A stretch of 64,000 nucleotides of DNA from Haematobia irritans (GCF_050003625.1 NC_134398.1:19294997-19358996), one strand, 5' to 3'. Numbered from the stretch's first letter, positions 12,198 to 25,784 are shown. Notes: generated by a model not told the origin, from the sequence alone. Numbers and translations are program-made.

Positions 12198-15050
12198 CAC
12201 GGTTGCCATAGTTGGTAAAATTTTACCAAATATCTTCGATTTTTTACTGTTTGGCAGATTGCTAAAATTCTTGCGGTTTTGGTGGATTTTGCAAAATAAT
12301 CACAAATTTTCTATAGAAAAAAATTTTGAAAAAATTTTCTATAGAAATAAAATTTTTTAAAAATTTTTACAGAATTAAAAAAAAAAATGTTGACAGAATT
12401 TTCAAAAAAAAATGTTGACAGAATTTTCTATAGAAATAAAAATTTGAAAAAATAAATTATATAGAAATAAAATTTTGAAATATTTTAATGAATAAAATCT
12501 TGACACATTGAATAAAAATAAAAAATTATCAAATTTTCTAATTTTAGAAAAATTTCTAAAGATATAAAATTTTGACAAAATTCCCTATAGAAATACAAGT
12601 TTCAGAAAATTTTCGATAGAACTAAAAACTTTACAAAATTCTATGAAGAAATACATCATGGAAAATATTTCGATAGAAATAAAACTTTGACAACATTTTC
12701 TATGAAAATAACATTTTGAGAAAATTTCCATAGAAATAAAATTTTGACAAAATTTTCTATAGGAATAAAATTTTGACATTATTTTCTATAGAAATAATTT
12801 TTTTTTACAAAATTTTGGCAATATTTTCTATAGAAATAAAATTTTGATAAAATGTTCTGTGGAAACAAAAAATAAAATTGTGACAAAATTTTCTATAGAA
12901 ATTATATATTGACAAAATTTTCTACTTAATAAAATATTGACATACTTTAATAAATAAAATGTTGACAAAATTTTGTATGGAAACAAAATATTGAAAAAAT
13001 TTTCAATAGAAATAAAATTTTGACAAAAGTTTCTATCTAAATAAAATGTGGACATATTTTAATAAATAAAATTTTGACAAATTTTCTATAGAAATAAAAA
13101 TTTGACAAAATTTTTTATAGCACTAAAATTTTTACAAAATTTTCTATAGATATAAAATTTTGGCAAAATTTTCTATAGGAATAAAATGTTGACAAAATTT
13201 TCTATAGGAATAAAATGTTGACAAAATTTTCTACAAAAATACAAATTTTTCGAAATTTTATAAAGGTGTAAAATTTTGACAATAGTTTCTATAAAAATAA
13301 AATTTTCACAAAATTTTCTATAGAAACAAAAATTTTGACAAAATTGTCTATAGAAATAAAATTTTGACAAAATTCTCTATAGAAATAAAATTTTGACAAA
13401 ATTTTTTATATAAATAAAATTTTGACAAAATTTTCAATAGGAATAAAATTTTAACAAAAGCTGCTATAGACAAAAAAAAAACAAAATATTCTATAGAAAT
13501 AAAATTTTAGCAAAATTTGCTATAGAAATAAAATTTTGACAAATTTTTTAAAGAAATACAAATTTGACAAGATTTTCGATAGGAATACAATTTTGACAAA
13601 ATTTTCTGTAGAACTAAAATTTTCACAAATTTTCTATAGATATAATATTTTGTTAAATTTTCTATAAAAATAAAATTTTGACTAAATTTTCTATAGAAAT
13701 AAAATTTTGACAAAATTTTCTATAGAAATAAAATTTTGGCAAAATTTGCTATAAAAATAAAATTTTGACAAATTTTCTATAGAAATAAAAATTTTACAAA
13801 ATTTTCTATAGAAATAAAATTTTGACAAAATTTTCTATAGAAATAAAATTTTAGCAAAATTTGCTATAGAAATAAAATTTTGACAAATTTTCTATAGAAA
13901 TCAAAATTTCACAAAATTTTATAAAGGAATAAAATTTTGGAAAAATTTCTATAAAAATTAAATTATGACAAAATTTTCTATAGAAATAAAATTTTGACAA
14001 AATTTTCTTTAAATAAAATTTTAACAAAATTTGCTATAAAAATAAAATTTTGACAAATTTTCTATAGAAATAAAAATTTGACAAAATTTTCTATAGAAAT
14101 AAAATTTTGACAAAATTTTCTATAGAAGTAAAAATTTTTACAAAATTGTCTATAGACATAACATTTTGGCAAAATTTTCTATAGGAATATAATTATGACA
14201 AAATTTCGATAGAACTACAAATTTGGCGAAATTTTATCAAGGAATAAAAATTTTGACAAATGTTTCTATAGAAATAACATTTTCACAAACTTTTCTATAG
14301 AAATAAAATTTTGACAAAATTTTCTATCTAAGTTAAATATTGACATATTTTAGTAATTAAAATTTTGACAAAATTTTCTTTGGAAAAAAATTTTGAAAAA
14401 ATTTTCAATAGAAATAAAATTTTGACAAAATTTTCTGTCTAAATAAAATTTTGAAAAATTTTCTATACAAATAAAATTTTTACAAAATTTTCAATGGAAA
14501 TAAGATTTTGACAAAATTTTCTATAGATATAAAATGTTGATGAAACTTTCCATAGAAATAAAAATTTCACAAAATTTTATAAAGGAATAAAATTTTGTAA
14601 AAATTTCTATAAAAATAGAATTATGACAAAATTTTCTATAGAAATAAAATTTTGACAAAATTTTCTATAGAAATAAAATTTTAACAAAATTTGCTATAAA
14701 AATAAAATTTTGACAAATTTTCTATAGAAATAAAAATTTGACAAAATTTTCGATAGAAATAAAATTTTGACAACATTTTCTATAGAAATAAATTTTTTGA
14801 AAAATTTCGATAGAAATAAAATTTTGACAAAATTTTCTATAAAAATAAAATTTTGACAAAATTTTCTATAGAAATAAAATTTGGACAAAATTTTCTATAG
14901 AAATAAAATTTGGACAAAATTTTCTATAGAAATAAAATGTTCACTAAATTTTGTATAGAAATAAAATTTTGAAAAAATTTTCTAAATAAAATTTTGACAA
15001 AATTTTCTATAGATATAAAATGTTCATAAAATATTCTACAAGTTTTGCTA
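12198..15050 (+). mobile_element. 29-bp array element with left TIR CACGGTTGCCA
   Basis: The element begins CACGGTTGCCA at 12198-12208, followed by TAGTTGGTAAAATTTTACCA and a TTGGTGGATTTTGC stretch, then about 90 units of the 29-bp repeat from 12300. CACGGTTGCCA is the exact reverse complement of TGGCAACCGTG, which ends the array at 58948-58958. At the right side the array runs into AAGTTTTGCTAGATAATTTAG near 15045. This resembles the start of the terminal region at 4056 but lacks the TIR, so the right end is truncated. Confidence 0.7.
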
Positions 15051-16231
15051 GATAATTTAGTTTATTTACTTTTGAATTGGTTACATTTGTGAAAAAAATT
15101 TCCTATCCCTTATGTTTCATCGTATGAAGATACTTGTCAAACCATTTTGACTTTTCGTCACGGGTGACATAGAATAATTGTTCAAATTTTATTAAATTGT
15201 TCATGTTATCACATGAGACAACATTAAACGTGTGCCTTTGTATATAAAAACATGTATTTGAAATAATTTGATCATTATAGCAGGGCCCCAAGGATAGGTG
15301 CCAGCTTTCAAAACAACACAGGGAAAATTGAAAACATACTTTTATAGAAAAAAATAAAAAAAAAAAATAAAATTACCTATAATTAAGCCAACAAATAACA
15401 ACCACAAATGTACACCTATACACAGGATATGAAAACAAAATATGTACTCAAAAAGGACAAACAATGCCACAGGATATTGTCGAACACAATACAACATCAA
15501 AAGTAATCAAAATGGTAGCTGTATAGCTTAACATATGTTCATTTGTTCATATCGATGTTCCGAAACATAATTATAGTAATTAACAAAATACAAAAAAAAA
15601 CAATGTAATTGAGGTTTCCTAACATCTACCATCCTACATTAAACATTATATATTTTTAGATAACCCATTAGTTGAAAGTCCCCATAAGTATTAATTGGTA
15701 ATAGTTTATCAATGAAAAGTCCCTAAAAATAAAGTAAATTGCTTAATTTTAATATTTAAAAGCAAAAAGAACAAAAATTAAAATAAAACGAATGTCTTTT
15801 AGTCGGCTCTCCCCCCAAAAAAAAATTCTATATATCGTGACTTTAGTCCTTTGTATATTGCGTGCAGACATTAAATCAGACAATAAAACTACCTCCAATG
15901 TCGTTGGGAGATCCATCAACCTTGCTTACCCCCCATCTCGTCCCCCATATTCTCTTCTACGAACTATATGAAACAATCATCATCTCTTACTTGCCTCATA
16001 TGTACTTTGGAAACTCCAAGCCCCAACCATTGCGGTGTGGCTATAAAACTAAATGGCGCCATATTATGGCACTTTGCATGCAATTGTCCTGGGTATTTTT
16101 TTGTGGGGAGGTACACATATATGGTGGTGTGGTAAACAAAACAATGGGGGCCAACCACAATCAGTTTGGTGAAATAATAACAAAAGCTCTTTAACCGACA
16201 TCAAATAAAAGGCTTTAAGAAATGGTCATTA
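15051..16231. other. Intronic sequence, no recognisable gene
   Basis: Mixed unique-looking sequence. The 110-codon open frame at 15862-16194 lies in unusually GC-rich sequence but shows no known motif, splice context or codon bias I can recognise. Confidence 0.45.
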
Positions 16232-17230
16232 GCACTTTTGTGTATGGAAGTTTATTTCGGAGAAACTGGCGCCCAACTGAGAGCAAATGCAAACATATTT
16301 TATTCTGTGGTTATACAAAGTTAAAGTCATTGTCCATAATGGTATGCAAAGGGTGAATTAGGTTAAGGTAAAATTTTGGTGTTTTTGATCAACAATGTAA
16401 TTGGCGCCCAAATGATGACAATTGTTTGTGTGTTGTTTTATTGTTTTTTTTTTTTTTACTTTGCAGATAGTGGTTTTGTATCTGTTAATATATAGTAGCA
16501 TATATTTTCGATTACAAATAGATTTATGGGTATAATTTTTATCAAATCATAAGTGATACTAAAAAAAACCTCTTTATGAAAGTTTATTTGGGAAAAATTG
16601 GCGCCCAACTCAGAGCAAAACATAAAAGATATTTTATCCTTGGATTTTAGCAAAGTAAACGAAATTGTTGTAATTGCATAGAAAGTGTGAATTAAGTTTA
16701 AGTAAATTTTTGGTGTTGTTGCTTTGCAATATAATTGGCGCCCAATTGAAGACTGCTTTTAATGTGCGTTTTTTTATTATTTTATCAAATATTACAGTAG
16801 GAATTTTTATCGAATACAAATATGTTTATGGGAGTGGATTATATGAACCCCTGGTAATAACTTTTTGCATGGAACACAAATAATAACAAAAGCTCTTTAT
16901 CTTCCAAAAAGAGCTTTGGTTCATTTGGGAAAAGCTGGCACCCAACTGGGAGCAAATGCAAATATATTTTATTCTGTTGCCTAGAAAGTAAAATCAATTG
17001 TTGTAATGGTATGGAAAGTGTGAGTTAGGTTAAGGTTAAATTTTGGTGTTGTTGCTTTGCAATGTAATTGCCGCCCGAATTGGCGCCCTTTTGTTTGTGT
17101 TTTTATTCATTATTTGTTCAACTTTACAGTAGGATTTTTTTTGTCTCTAAATAGCATACATTTTCGAATACAAATATATTTATGGGAGTGATGTATATGA
17201 AATCATAACTGGCGTCCAACGGTAATGATA
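16232..17230 (+). repeat. Three tandem units of about 335 bp with paired TGGCGCC sites
   Basis: TGGCGCCCAACT or variants start at 16267, 16599 and 16936 (steps of 332 and 337 bp). A second site about 135 bp later lies at 16402, 16736 and 17081, and a final TGGCGTCCAACGG at 17210. Units share GAGCAAATGCAAA after the first site, a TTTTGGTGTTGTTGCTTTGC stretch and ATACAAATAT-TTTATGGGAG near the end. The end resembles the 11.6-12.2 kb repeat. Confidence 0.75.
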
Positions 17231-17336
17231 AATTTCCAAAGGTTACACTTACTTTAAAGAAATTTACCAAACCGTTTAAAAAAATCTTTAAATAACGTAT
17301 TTAGCATGTAACCACAGATTTTTGGAACCTCAAGAA

Positions 17337-17477
17337 CTACCCAGCAAAAATTAATATTTTTTACAGTGTTTTCTTACAAAATTTAAATAATACAAAATCC
17401 ATTACTTCTAAAGCAATATCGGACGAATTCCGTATCCAAAATGGACATTTCCATTAAATTTTTGGCTAGCTGGGTAG
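17337..17477. mobile_element. MITE-like element with CTACCCAGC inverted ends
   Basis: CTACCCAGC at 17337-17345 and GCTGGGTAG at 17469-17477 are perfect inverted ends around 141 bp without coding capacity. The same ACCCAG word occurs at both ends of a block near 10425-10530. Confidence 0.6.
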
Positions 17478-17613
17478 GCTTGTGCGGGATCTGAGATATA
17501 TTACCGATTGTTTTGATCCATGAAAATTATGAGAATATAATTTTAACTAAAATCAAGTATTTGAGTTTGATGATTGTCGGACAGACACATCTAGATTTGA
17601 GGACATACAGGCC

Positions 17614-18235
17614 TAGATTGACTACAACGTTCACGAAGGCAAGACAAAGTTCAATATTGTTGTGCTTCTCAAAACAATTGGCGCCCAAATGATGATCATG
17701 GTTTGTGTCTTTTTTTCTATTGCTTTATCAAACATGTCAGAAGGACTTAAGGTCGAAATATGCGATTTTTGGTAAACTCAAAAGTCGAAAGACGATTTTA
17801 AATTAAATTAAATAAATTAAAAAATTAACTTTTTTAAAATTTGGAAAAAATCAAAAAGTTCCTCAAAACTCGTGAAGTCGAAAATCACATTATCACATTA
17901 AAAAAAAAATAGAAAAAAAAATTAAAAAAAAAAAATAAATTTATTAAATTAAAACGTCTAAATGTCGACTGTTCGATTGGTCTAGATTGACTACAACTTT
18001 CACCAAGGCAAGTTAAAATTCTCACAAAAGTTGGCGCCCATATGATGATCATAGTTTGTGCCTTTTTTCTATTTGGTAAACATGTCAGAAGTGCTTAATG
18101 TAGAAATATACGATTTTTAGTAACCTCAAAAGCCTAAAGACGATATTTCAAAAATTTTAAAAAATTAAATTTATTAAATTATTCAAAAAGTCTTAAATTA
18201 TTCAAAAGTCATTTTTTTTGGATTTTTATTACAAT
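17614..18235 (+). repeat. Two tandem units of about 353 bp with TGGCGCCCA
   Basis: Both copies read CTAGATTGACTACAAC..TTCAC..AGGCAAG, then TTGGCGCCCA (17678 and 18031) followed by ATGATGATCAT, TTTTCTAT, ACATGTCAGAAG and a run of AAAAGTCGAAA/AAAAGCCTAAA. They are the third cluster of TGGCGCC sites in this intron. Confidence 0.7.
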
Positions 18236-18519
18236 TCCTAATAGAGGTTCAGGTCATTGAAATTCCCGTAAATAAATTCTCGTTAAAGGCTTGCATCGAC
18301 ATTTCTGATAGATCGGACTCGTTTTCTTTTTACCTGCTTTTGGAAATAGGATTGTCCTCACAGTCCCATAAAGACGCATTTCTGCAAATCGCTAATTTTA
18401 TTTTCCTCACTTTATTTTCCAAGAAAAAAGTTGTACAACTGACTGCCCAAGAGCTACACGCAATCTTCCTAAATATATCACCAAAAATTTTCCAATTAAA
18501 ATTTTAATTGAATTGACAT

Positions 18520-19510
18520 ACTTTTCTATAGGAATAAAGTTTTGACAAAATTTTCTACAGAACTAGAATTTTTACAAAATTTTCTATAGAAATAAAATGT
18601 TGACAAAATTTTCTATAGAAATAAAATTTTGGTATAATTTTCTATAGAAATGAAATTTGAACAAAATTTTCTATAGAAATAAAATTTTGACAAAATTTTA
18701 ACAAAATTCTCTATAGAAATAAAATTTTGACATATTTTTCTGTAAAAACAAAATTTTGCCAAATATTTTATTTAGAAATAAAATTTTAACAAATTTTTTT
18801 ATAGAAATAAAATAATGGCATAATTTTCTATAGAAATAAAATTTTGACAAAATTTTCTATAGAAATAAAATTTTGAGAAAATTTTCTATAGAAATAAAAT
18901 TTTGAGAAAATTTTGACAAAATTCTCTATAGAAATAAAATTTTGACAAAATTTTCTATAGAAATAAAATTTTGACAAAAGTTTCTATTGAAATAAAATTT
19001 TCAGAAAATTTTTAAAGAAACCAAATTTTTCAAAATTTTGTGAAAATCTTCTATTGAATTAAAATTTTGACAAAAATTTTCTATAAAAATAAAATTTTGA
19101 CAAAATTTTCTATAGAAATAAAATTTTAACAAAATATTCTATGGAAATAAAATTTTTACAAAATTTTCTATAAAAATAAAATGTTGACAAAATTTTCTAT
19201 AGAAATAAAATTTTGACAAAATTTTCTATACAAACAAAATTTTGACTAAATTCTCTATAGACATAAAATGTTGAAAAAATTTTCTATAGAAATAAAATTT
19301 TAATAAAATTTTCTATGGAAATAACATTTTTACAAAATTTTCTCTAAAAATAAAATGTTGACAAAATTTTCTATAGAAATACAATTTTGACAAAATTTTC
19401 TATAAAAATAAAATGTTGACAAAATTTTCTATAGAAATAAAATTTTGACAAAATTTTTCTATGGAAATAAAATTTTTACAAAAATTTCTATAGAAATAAA
19501 TAAATAAAAA
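18520..19510 (+). repeat. 29-bp minisatellite array
   Basis: About 34 units of the TTTGACAAAATTTTCTATAG type, starting after an AT-rich AATTAAAATTTTAATTG stretch. No TIR is seen at either side. Confidence 0.9.
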
Positions 19511-19515
19511 AAAAA

Positions 19516-19690
19516 TCAATTGATATTTTAGTTGGTTCAGTAAATTTTGTAATTGAAACAAAAATCACAGAAATCAATAGTATCAAATAAATTTTTACTT
19601 GTATCAATTAATTGATTAATACTATTATTTCTGTGATTGATGAAATTTCAATTAAAAATTATTTGAATCAATTAATTTCGTAATTGAAAA
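19516..19690. mobile_element. Foldback/MITE-like inverted repeat
   Basis: Imperfect arms AATCACAGAAATCAATAGTAT (from 19563) and its near reverse complement ending CTGTGATT at 19638 enclose an AATTAATTGATT centre. Outer copies of AATTGAAA and TTTCAATT extend the symmetry. Confidence 0.5.
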
Positions 19691-19756
19691 CAAAAAATAT
19701 TTTTTTCCTATGCCGTCTGAATAAACCGTGAAACAGAGATTTGTTACATAGTTGTT

Positions 19757-19774
19757 GCCCCACGTTGGGCGCCA
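19757..19774 (-). other. Perfect tRNA-Lys primer-binding site of an LTR retroelement
   Basis: Read on the minus strand these 18 bases are TGGCGCCCAACGTGGGGC, the standard complement of the 3' end of animal tRNA-Lys(CUU). The bases just before on that strand, ending ...AACGTACATT, would be the end of an LTR. No gag or pol frame follows, so only the LTR-PBS junction of a gypsy-like or similar element remains. Confidence 0.65.
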
Positions 19775-20060
19775 AATGTACGTTATGAATAAGTTCAATA
19801 CTGCAGGAACTGCCAATGGTTATAGGGTCAGAGGATCTTAATCAGAATATCGTTGTATTACCAACAGAATGTCAAAATTAGTTTTTCTGGCTTTCTAACA
19901 GTTGGAAATAAGAGAGAAATGAACAGAAAAATTATTATTCAAAAAGGGATCCCCTTTTCTCTCTTTTTGTCTCTTAAATATTGTCTTTAAATGTTATAAA
20001 CAAAGTGGCTTCATTTAATTCATTCTACTGTTTACCTGGAAATTTTTAACATTCCTTCTC
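19775..20060 (-). mobile_element. Probable LTR fragment next to the primer-binding site
   Basis: The sequence on the LTR side of the PBS has higher complexity than its surroundings and no coding capacity. Its far boundary was not resolved and no second LTR was found. Confidence 0.35.
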
Positions 20061-21375
20061 AGCAAAATAAAAATAAAAAATACTCCACACATTGTATATA
20101 TCTACATACTATATCCTTAAAGCATCATAAAAGGACATATCATTTGGGTGACAACGTTTAAACAATAATGATGGACACCATTACCAGCACCATCCTTATC
20201 GTCATTGCCATTCCCATCATCAGCGTCGTCATCATCATCATCATTATTTCCCAAAGTAAACGTTGTAAAGAATATTTGTGCATTATTTCGTATGCAAATT
20301 AATCACGATAACAAACGATGGCACTGACTCTATATATGGTTGATGGTTGTTTGGTGACAAAAAACAATACCAAAGTCAAAGTTTCGTGCTGAAAGGTAGA
20401 GCCTGGAATCAAATATAACCGGGCAAAATATAAAGCTCCAGAAGGAGGTGTGTTTTTGTTAGGCATTCAAGCCAAGGCAAAGTTAACTGTGTGGCAGGCA
20501 AATAATCGTAATAATTTTATGATGTTGTAAAACGTGCCTAATGTCACAAAAATAAAAGCCATAGCACCGGCAAATATTACACATGCTGAGAAAAAAGCAC
20601 AAAAGGCACGCATATACGAAGGTACAAAGTAAATGAAAAGCAAACAAGACTAAGTAAAAAATTGTAAAAATATTTTTTACGATAAATAAACAAAAAAGAA
20701 ATTAAGTTTCTCAAAGAGATTAAAAGCTAAAGTCATTAGCTAAATTTTTTCTTTTTACAAAAAATATTAATTAGGATTCTTTGCTTTTCATCTAAATTTA
20801 ATGCTCTATGTTAGTATGGCCAGTAAAATATTATGCATATTAAACATAAAAAATACATTACATAACATAACATATTTGGTGCTAAAAGGAAAACAATGTA
20901 AAGGTATTTTCTTGTTTTTTTTTTTGCCTGTTTGGTGGATTCATTCCATGACTGTGTGTGCGTATATCCTCTGTTTTTATCCCTTCGTGTGCTGAAGAAT
21001 GTTTCTTTTTTGTCATTGACATACGTTATGTCCTTGGAGAAGGATATACAAAGGACCTCAAGTCGCAGTAACATAGAAAATAAATATTTTATTTATACAT
21101 ATATTTTTTTGTTACTTTACTAGATTCCCTACTTTATTTGTAATCGAACGGAAAGAAGAGTATATCCTTATCATTTGAAAAAGACTAGGAATATATAATG
21201 AACTTCTGGAAAGTCATTAAAATGAAAACAGAAATATATGTAAAACAGTCAAAGTAAGCGTAGAGTGGACATTAAAGTTCTGATAAAAATGCTATAAAAA
21301 TTTGTTTCACAAAAACATTATGGGAAAATATATTTAACCACCTAAAGAGAAAATTAATTTAATGGTATTTTTTAT
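20061..21375. other. Unique-looking intron segment with trinucleotide repeat
   Basis: Contains a CATCATCAG/GTCGTCATC tract at 20212-20248, and a TATGCAAATTAATCACG stretch near 20290 with the octamer ATGCAAAT and a homeobox-like TAATC. This is one of the few non-repetitive parts of the giant intron and a plausible place for a regulatory element; that is inference. Confidence 0.4.
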
Positions 21376-24300
21376 AGCAATTATCTATAAAAATAAAATT
21401 TTGACACAATTTTCTATAGGAATAAAATTTTTACAAACTTTTTATATAAAATTTGGACAAAATTGTCTATAAAAAAAATTGACAAAATTTTCTATAGAAA
21501 TAAAATTTTGACAAAGATTTCTGTAAAAATAAAATTTTGAGAAAAAAAAATTCTATAGAAAAAAATTATGATACAATTAATTTTAATGTAATGGTATTTT
21601 TTATAGCAAGTATCTATAAAAATAAAATTTTGACACAATTTTCTATAGGAATAAAATTTTTACAAATTTTTTTTTACCTAAATAAAAATTTGACAAAATT
21701 TTCTATAAAAATAAAATTTTGATATAAATTTCTTCAGATATAAATTTATGACAAAATTTTGAACAGAAATAAAATTTTGACAAAATTTTCTATACAAATA
21801 AATTCTTACAAAACTTTCTACAGAAATAAATTTTTGCAAAATTTTCTACAGAAATAAAATTTGTACAAAATTGTCTATAAAAATAAAATTTTGACAAAAT
21901 TTTCTATAGAAATAAAATTTTTGACAAAATTTTCTATAGAAATAAAATTTTGAGAAAATTTTCTATAGTAATAAAATTATGATAAAATTTTCTATAGAAA
22001 TAAAATTTTGACAAAATTTTCTATAGAAATAAAATTTTGATAAAATTTTCTATAGAAATAAAAATGTTGACAAACTTTTCAATAGTAAGAAAATTTTCTA
22101 TAGAAATAAAATGGTGACAAGATTTTCTATACAAATAAAATTTTGATAAAATTTTCTATAGACATACATTTTTGACAAAATTTGTCATAGAAATAAAATT
22201 TTGGCACAATTGTGTACAGAAATAAAATCTTGACAAAATTTTCTATAGAAATAAAATTTGGACTACATTTTCTATAGAAACAAAATTTTGACAAAATTTT
22301 TATAGAAATACATTTTTGACAAAATTTTGTATGTAAATAAAAATGTGACAAAATTTTGTATAGAAATAAAACTTTGACAAAATTTTCTATAGAAATAAAA
22401 TTTTGATAAAATTTTCTATAGAAATAAAATTTTGACAAAATTTTTTATAGAAATAAAATTTTGACAAAATTTTCTATAGAAATAAAAATTTTGACAAACC
22501 TTTCTATAGTAAGAAAATTTTGAGAAATTTTTCTATAGAAATACAATTTTGATAAAATTTTCTATAGAAATAAAATTTTGACAAAATTTTCTATAGAAAT
22601 ACATTTTTGACAAAATTTTTCATAAAAATAAATATTTCACACAATTGTGTATAGAAATAAAATTTTGACAAGATTTTCTATTTAAATAAAATTTGGAATA
22701 CATTTTCTATAGAAATAAAATTTTTACAAAATTTTGCATAGAAATAAAAATGTGACAAAATTTCTATAGAAATAAAATTCGGACAAAATTTTCTATAGAA
22801 ATACATTTTTTTTATTCCTAATTTTTTCCTTTTTTAAGTTAACCATATTCATAGGCTAACTCAAAGACCAAATAAAATTTTGACAAAATTTTCTATCGAA
22901 ATAAAATTGTTTACAACATTTTGTATAGAAATAAAATTTTGACAAAATTTTCTATAGACATAAATTTTTGACAAAATTTTTTATATAAGTAAAATGCTGA
23001 GAAAATTTTCTATAGAAATAAAATGTTGAAGAGAAATAAAATTTTGTAAAATTTTTGATATAAATATAATTTTGACAAAATTTGCTATAGGTATAAAATT
23101 TTCCATAGAACTAAAATTTTGACAAACTTTTCTATCGAAATAAAATTTTGACAAAATTTTCTATCGAAATAAAATATTGACAAAAATTTTCTATAGAAAT
23201 AAAATTTCGACAAAATGTTCTATAAAAATAAAATTTTGTCAAATTTTTCTATAGAAATAAAACTTTGAGCAAAAATTTCTATAGAAATAAAATTTTGATA
23301 AAATTTTCTATAGAAATAACATTTTGACAAAATTTTCTATAGAAATAAAATTTTGACAACGTCTTCGATGGAAATAAAAGTTTGATCAAATTCTCTATGG
23401 AAATAAAAGTTTGATAAAATTTTCTATAGAAATAAAACTTTGACAAAATATTCTATAGAAATAAAATTTTGGCAAAATTTTCTATCAAAATAAAACTTTG
23501 ATAAAATTTGCTATAGGTATAAAATTTTCAACAGAAATAAAATTATGACACAATTTTCTATCGAAATAAAATTTTGACAAAATTTTCTATAGAAATAAAG
23601 TATTGAAAAAATTTTCTATAGAAATAAAATTTCGACAAAATATTCTATAAAAATAAAATTTTGTCAAATTTTTCAATAGAAATAAAATTTTGAGAAAAAA
23701 TTTCTATAGAAATAAAATTTTGATAAAATTTTCTATAGAAATAAAATTTCGACAAAATGTTCTATAAAAATAAAATTTTGTCAAATTTTTCTATTGAAAT
23801 AAAATATTGCAAAAATTTCCTCTAGATATAAAATTTTGACAAAATGTTCTATAAAAATAAAATTTTGTCAAATTTTTCTATAGAAATAAAATCTTTGAGA
23901 ACATTTTCCATAGAAATAAAAATTGGACAACATTTTCTATAGAAATAAAATGTTGATAAAATACTCTATGGAAATAAAATTTTGACAACGTCTTCTATGG
24001 AAGTAAAATTTTGATAAAATTTTCTATGAAAATAAAATGTTGATAAAATTTTCTATAGAGATAAAACTTTGACAACATTTTGTATAGGAATAAAATTTTG
24101 GCAAAATTTTCTATTGAAATAAAATATTGCAGAAATTTCCTCTAGTTATAAAATTTTGACAAAATATGCTATAGAATAAATATTTTGACAAAATTTTCTA
24201 TAGAAATAAAGTCTTTGAGAATATTTTCCATATAAATAAAAATTGGACAACATTTTCAATAGAAATAAAATTTTGATAAAATTTTCTATAGAAATAAAAC

Positions 24301-24545
24301 TTTGACTTAATTTTCTATAGAAATAGAATTTTGGAGAAATTTTCTCTAGAAATAACATTTTAACAAATTGTGCTATAGAAATAAATATTTTGAAAAATAG
24401 AAGTAAATATAGAAATATAGAAGTAAATTTTTTCATAAAATTTTTTATAGAAATAAAATTGTTGACAAAATTTTCTGTGGAAATAAAATTTTATATAGAA
24501 ATAAATTTTTGACAAAATTTTCTTTAGAAATAAGAGTTTTATTTG
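21376..24545 (+). repeat. 29-bp minisatellite array (about 3.2 kb)
   Basis: About 105 units, briefly interrupted at 22810-22870 by unique sequence. In the middle part (23040-24200) units fall into higher-order patterns, for example blocks with TTTTGTCAAATTTTTCTAT repeated at about 23225, 23655, 23775 and 23865. Minus-strand frames at 22127-22438 and 24146-24436 are repeat translations. Confidence 0.9.
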
Positions 24546-25784
24546 TATTCTTTTTTAACTAACTCTAAGTATAAACTGGTCTAAAAAACCAAATTATTTT
24601 TATTCCATCCACACCATCTGTTTGCAATCTCAAAAGTTCAACTTTAAATTTACGTATGCCCCTTTTGACACAAACCCCAATAAATTCTAAATGTAAATAA
24701 TATCAAATTACAATTTCAATTTTAGTTTATACTGTTTTTTTTTTTTTTTAGGAAAAAACTGCACCTAGTTTTTTTTGAAGAACTGCAAATGAGATATGGC
24801 AATTTCGTAGAAACTACAACTCTATTGACTTTTGGAGTTAAATGTTAATCGTATAAATGGATATGGTTTTAGTTTTTTTTTTGCTTATTTTCATGGCAAT
24901 TATAAACCTCACCCTTGTTAAAGATCATTAATCATGAAGTGCCACACTAGTTAATTTTAAATCCAAACACCAAAGAACAGAGACAACATAATCAACTCAT
25001 GGTAAAATGCATTACCAAAATAAGATGAAAAACAACAAGTAAGCCAGTTGGGGCCAAGAAATAAAAACAGAAAAGTATGCTGAAATCCAATGACTAACAT
25101 TAGCTATCAACATTTAAAATGCATTTTAAATGTAAGATTTTTTTTTGATTTGCCGAGAACAACATCAACTTCGGTGACTGCATTAAAAAGAGCTTTGCTT
25201 AAATCCATGGGATAATCCTCAACTTAGACACAACACCGGGAAGAGTAGCAGCACTCAATACTACATGAATTGATGATTTCTGGCATATAATCACCTATGG
25301 AAACTGCTAGCTGGCGAGCAGACTTTCCCTAGAAAAAGATTGTAAAACGCATCGAAAGGATGGGCACTGCCAGGGACCATCGTACGGTCAAAAGCCAGGA
25401 TGGAAAGACGGACATAGCACAACGAGTGGACGGACGGACATATGAATGGATGAACTGTGAACGAATATCTGCTTTAACTGCAGGTCTAGTAAATACTTAA
25501 AATCTTTGCTAATGTAATGGAATTATCATTTCATAAAAAAAAAACCAAAAGAGAAATAAAAAAAACACAACAAACTATGGAACTATAAAAGTATCCATGC
25601 CAAAAAGACAAAAAACAAATGTGGTTCATTATAATAAGACCATTAAAAGTATACATCCATATATGAAAGATATAAAACAGAACTGTCGATTGGGAGGGGT
25701 GTTCAAGAAAAAAAATATTCATATATAATATGGTAAGAGAAAAATTCCAAAGAATTCCTTATAACAATAAAGTTTATCCATTTT
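24546..25784. other. Intronic sequence without gene
   Basis: Mostly unique-looking. Near 25410-25440 it holds AAGACGGACATAG and GTGGACGGACGGACATATG, small degenerate remnants of the GTCY microsatellite region of DINE-like elements. Confidence 0.45.

Noticed and set aside
15862..16194. 110-codon forward frame in GC-richer sequence
   Set aside because: No recognisable motif; the opposite strand is also open; it lies in the giant Ddr intron without splice evidence.
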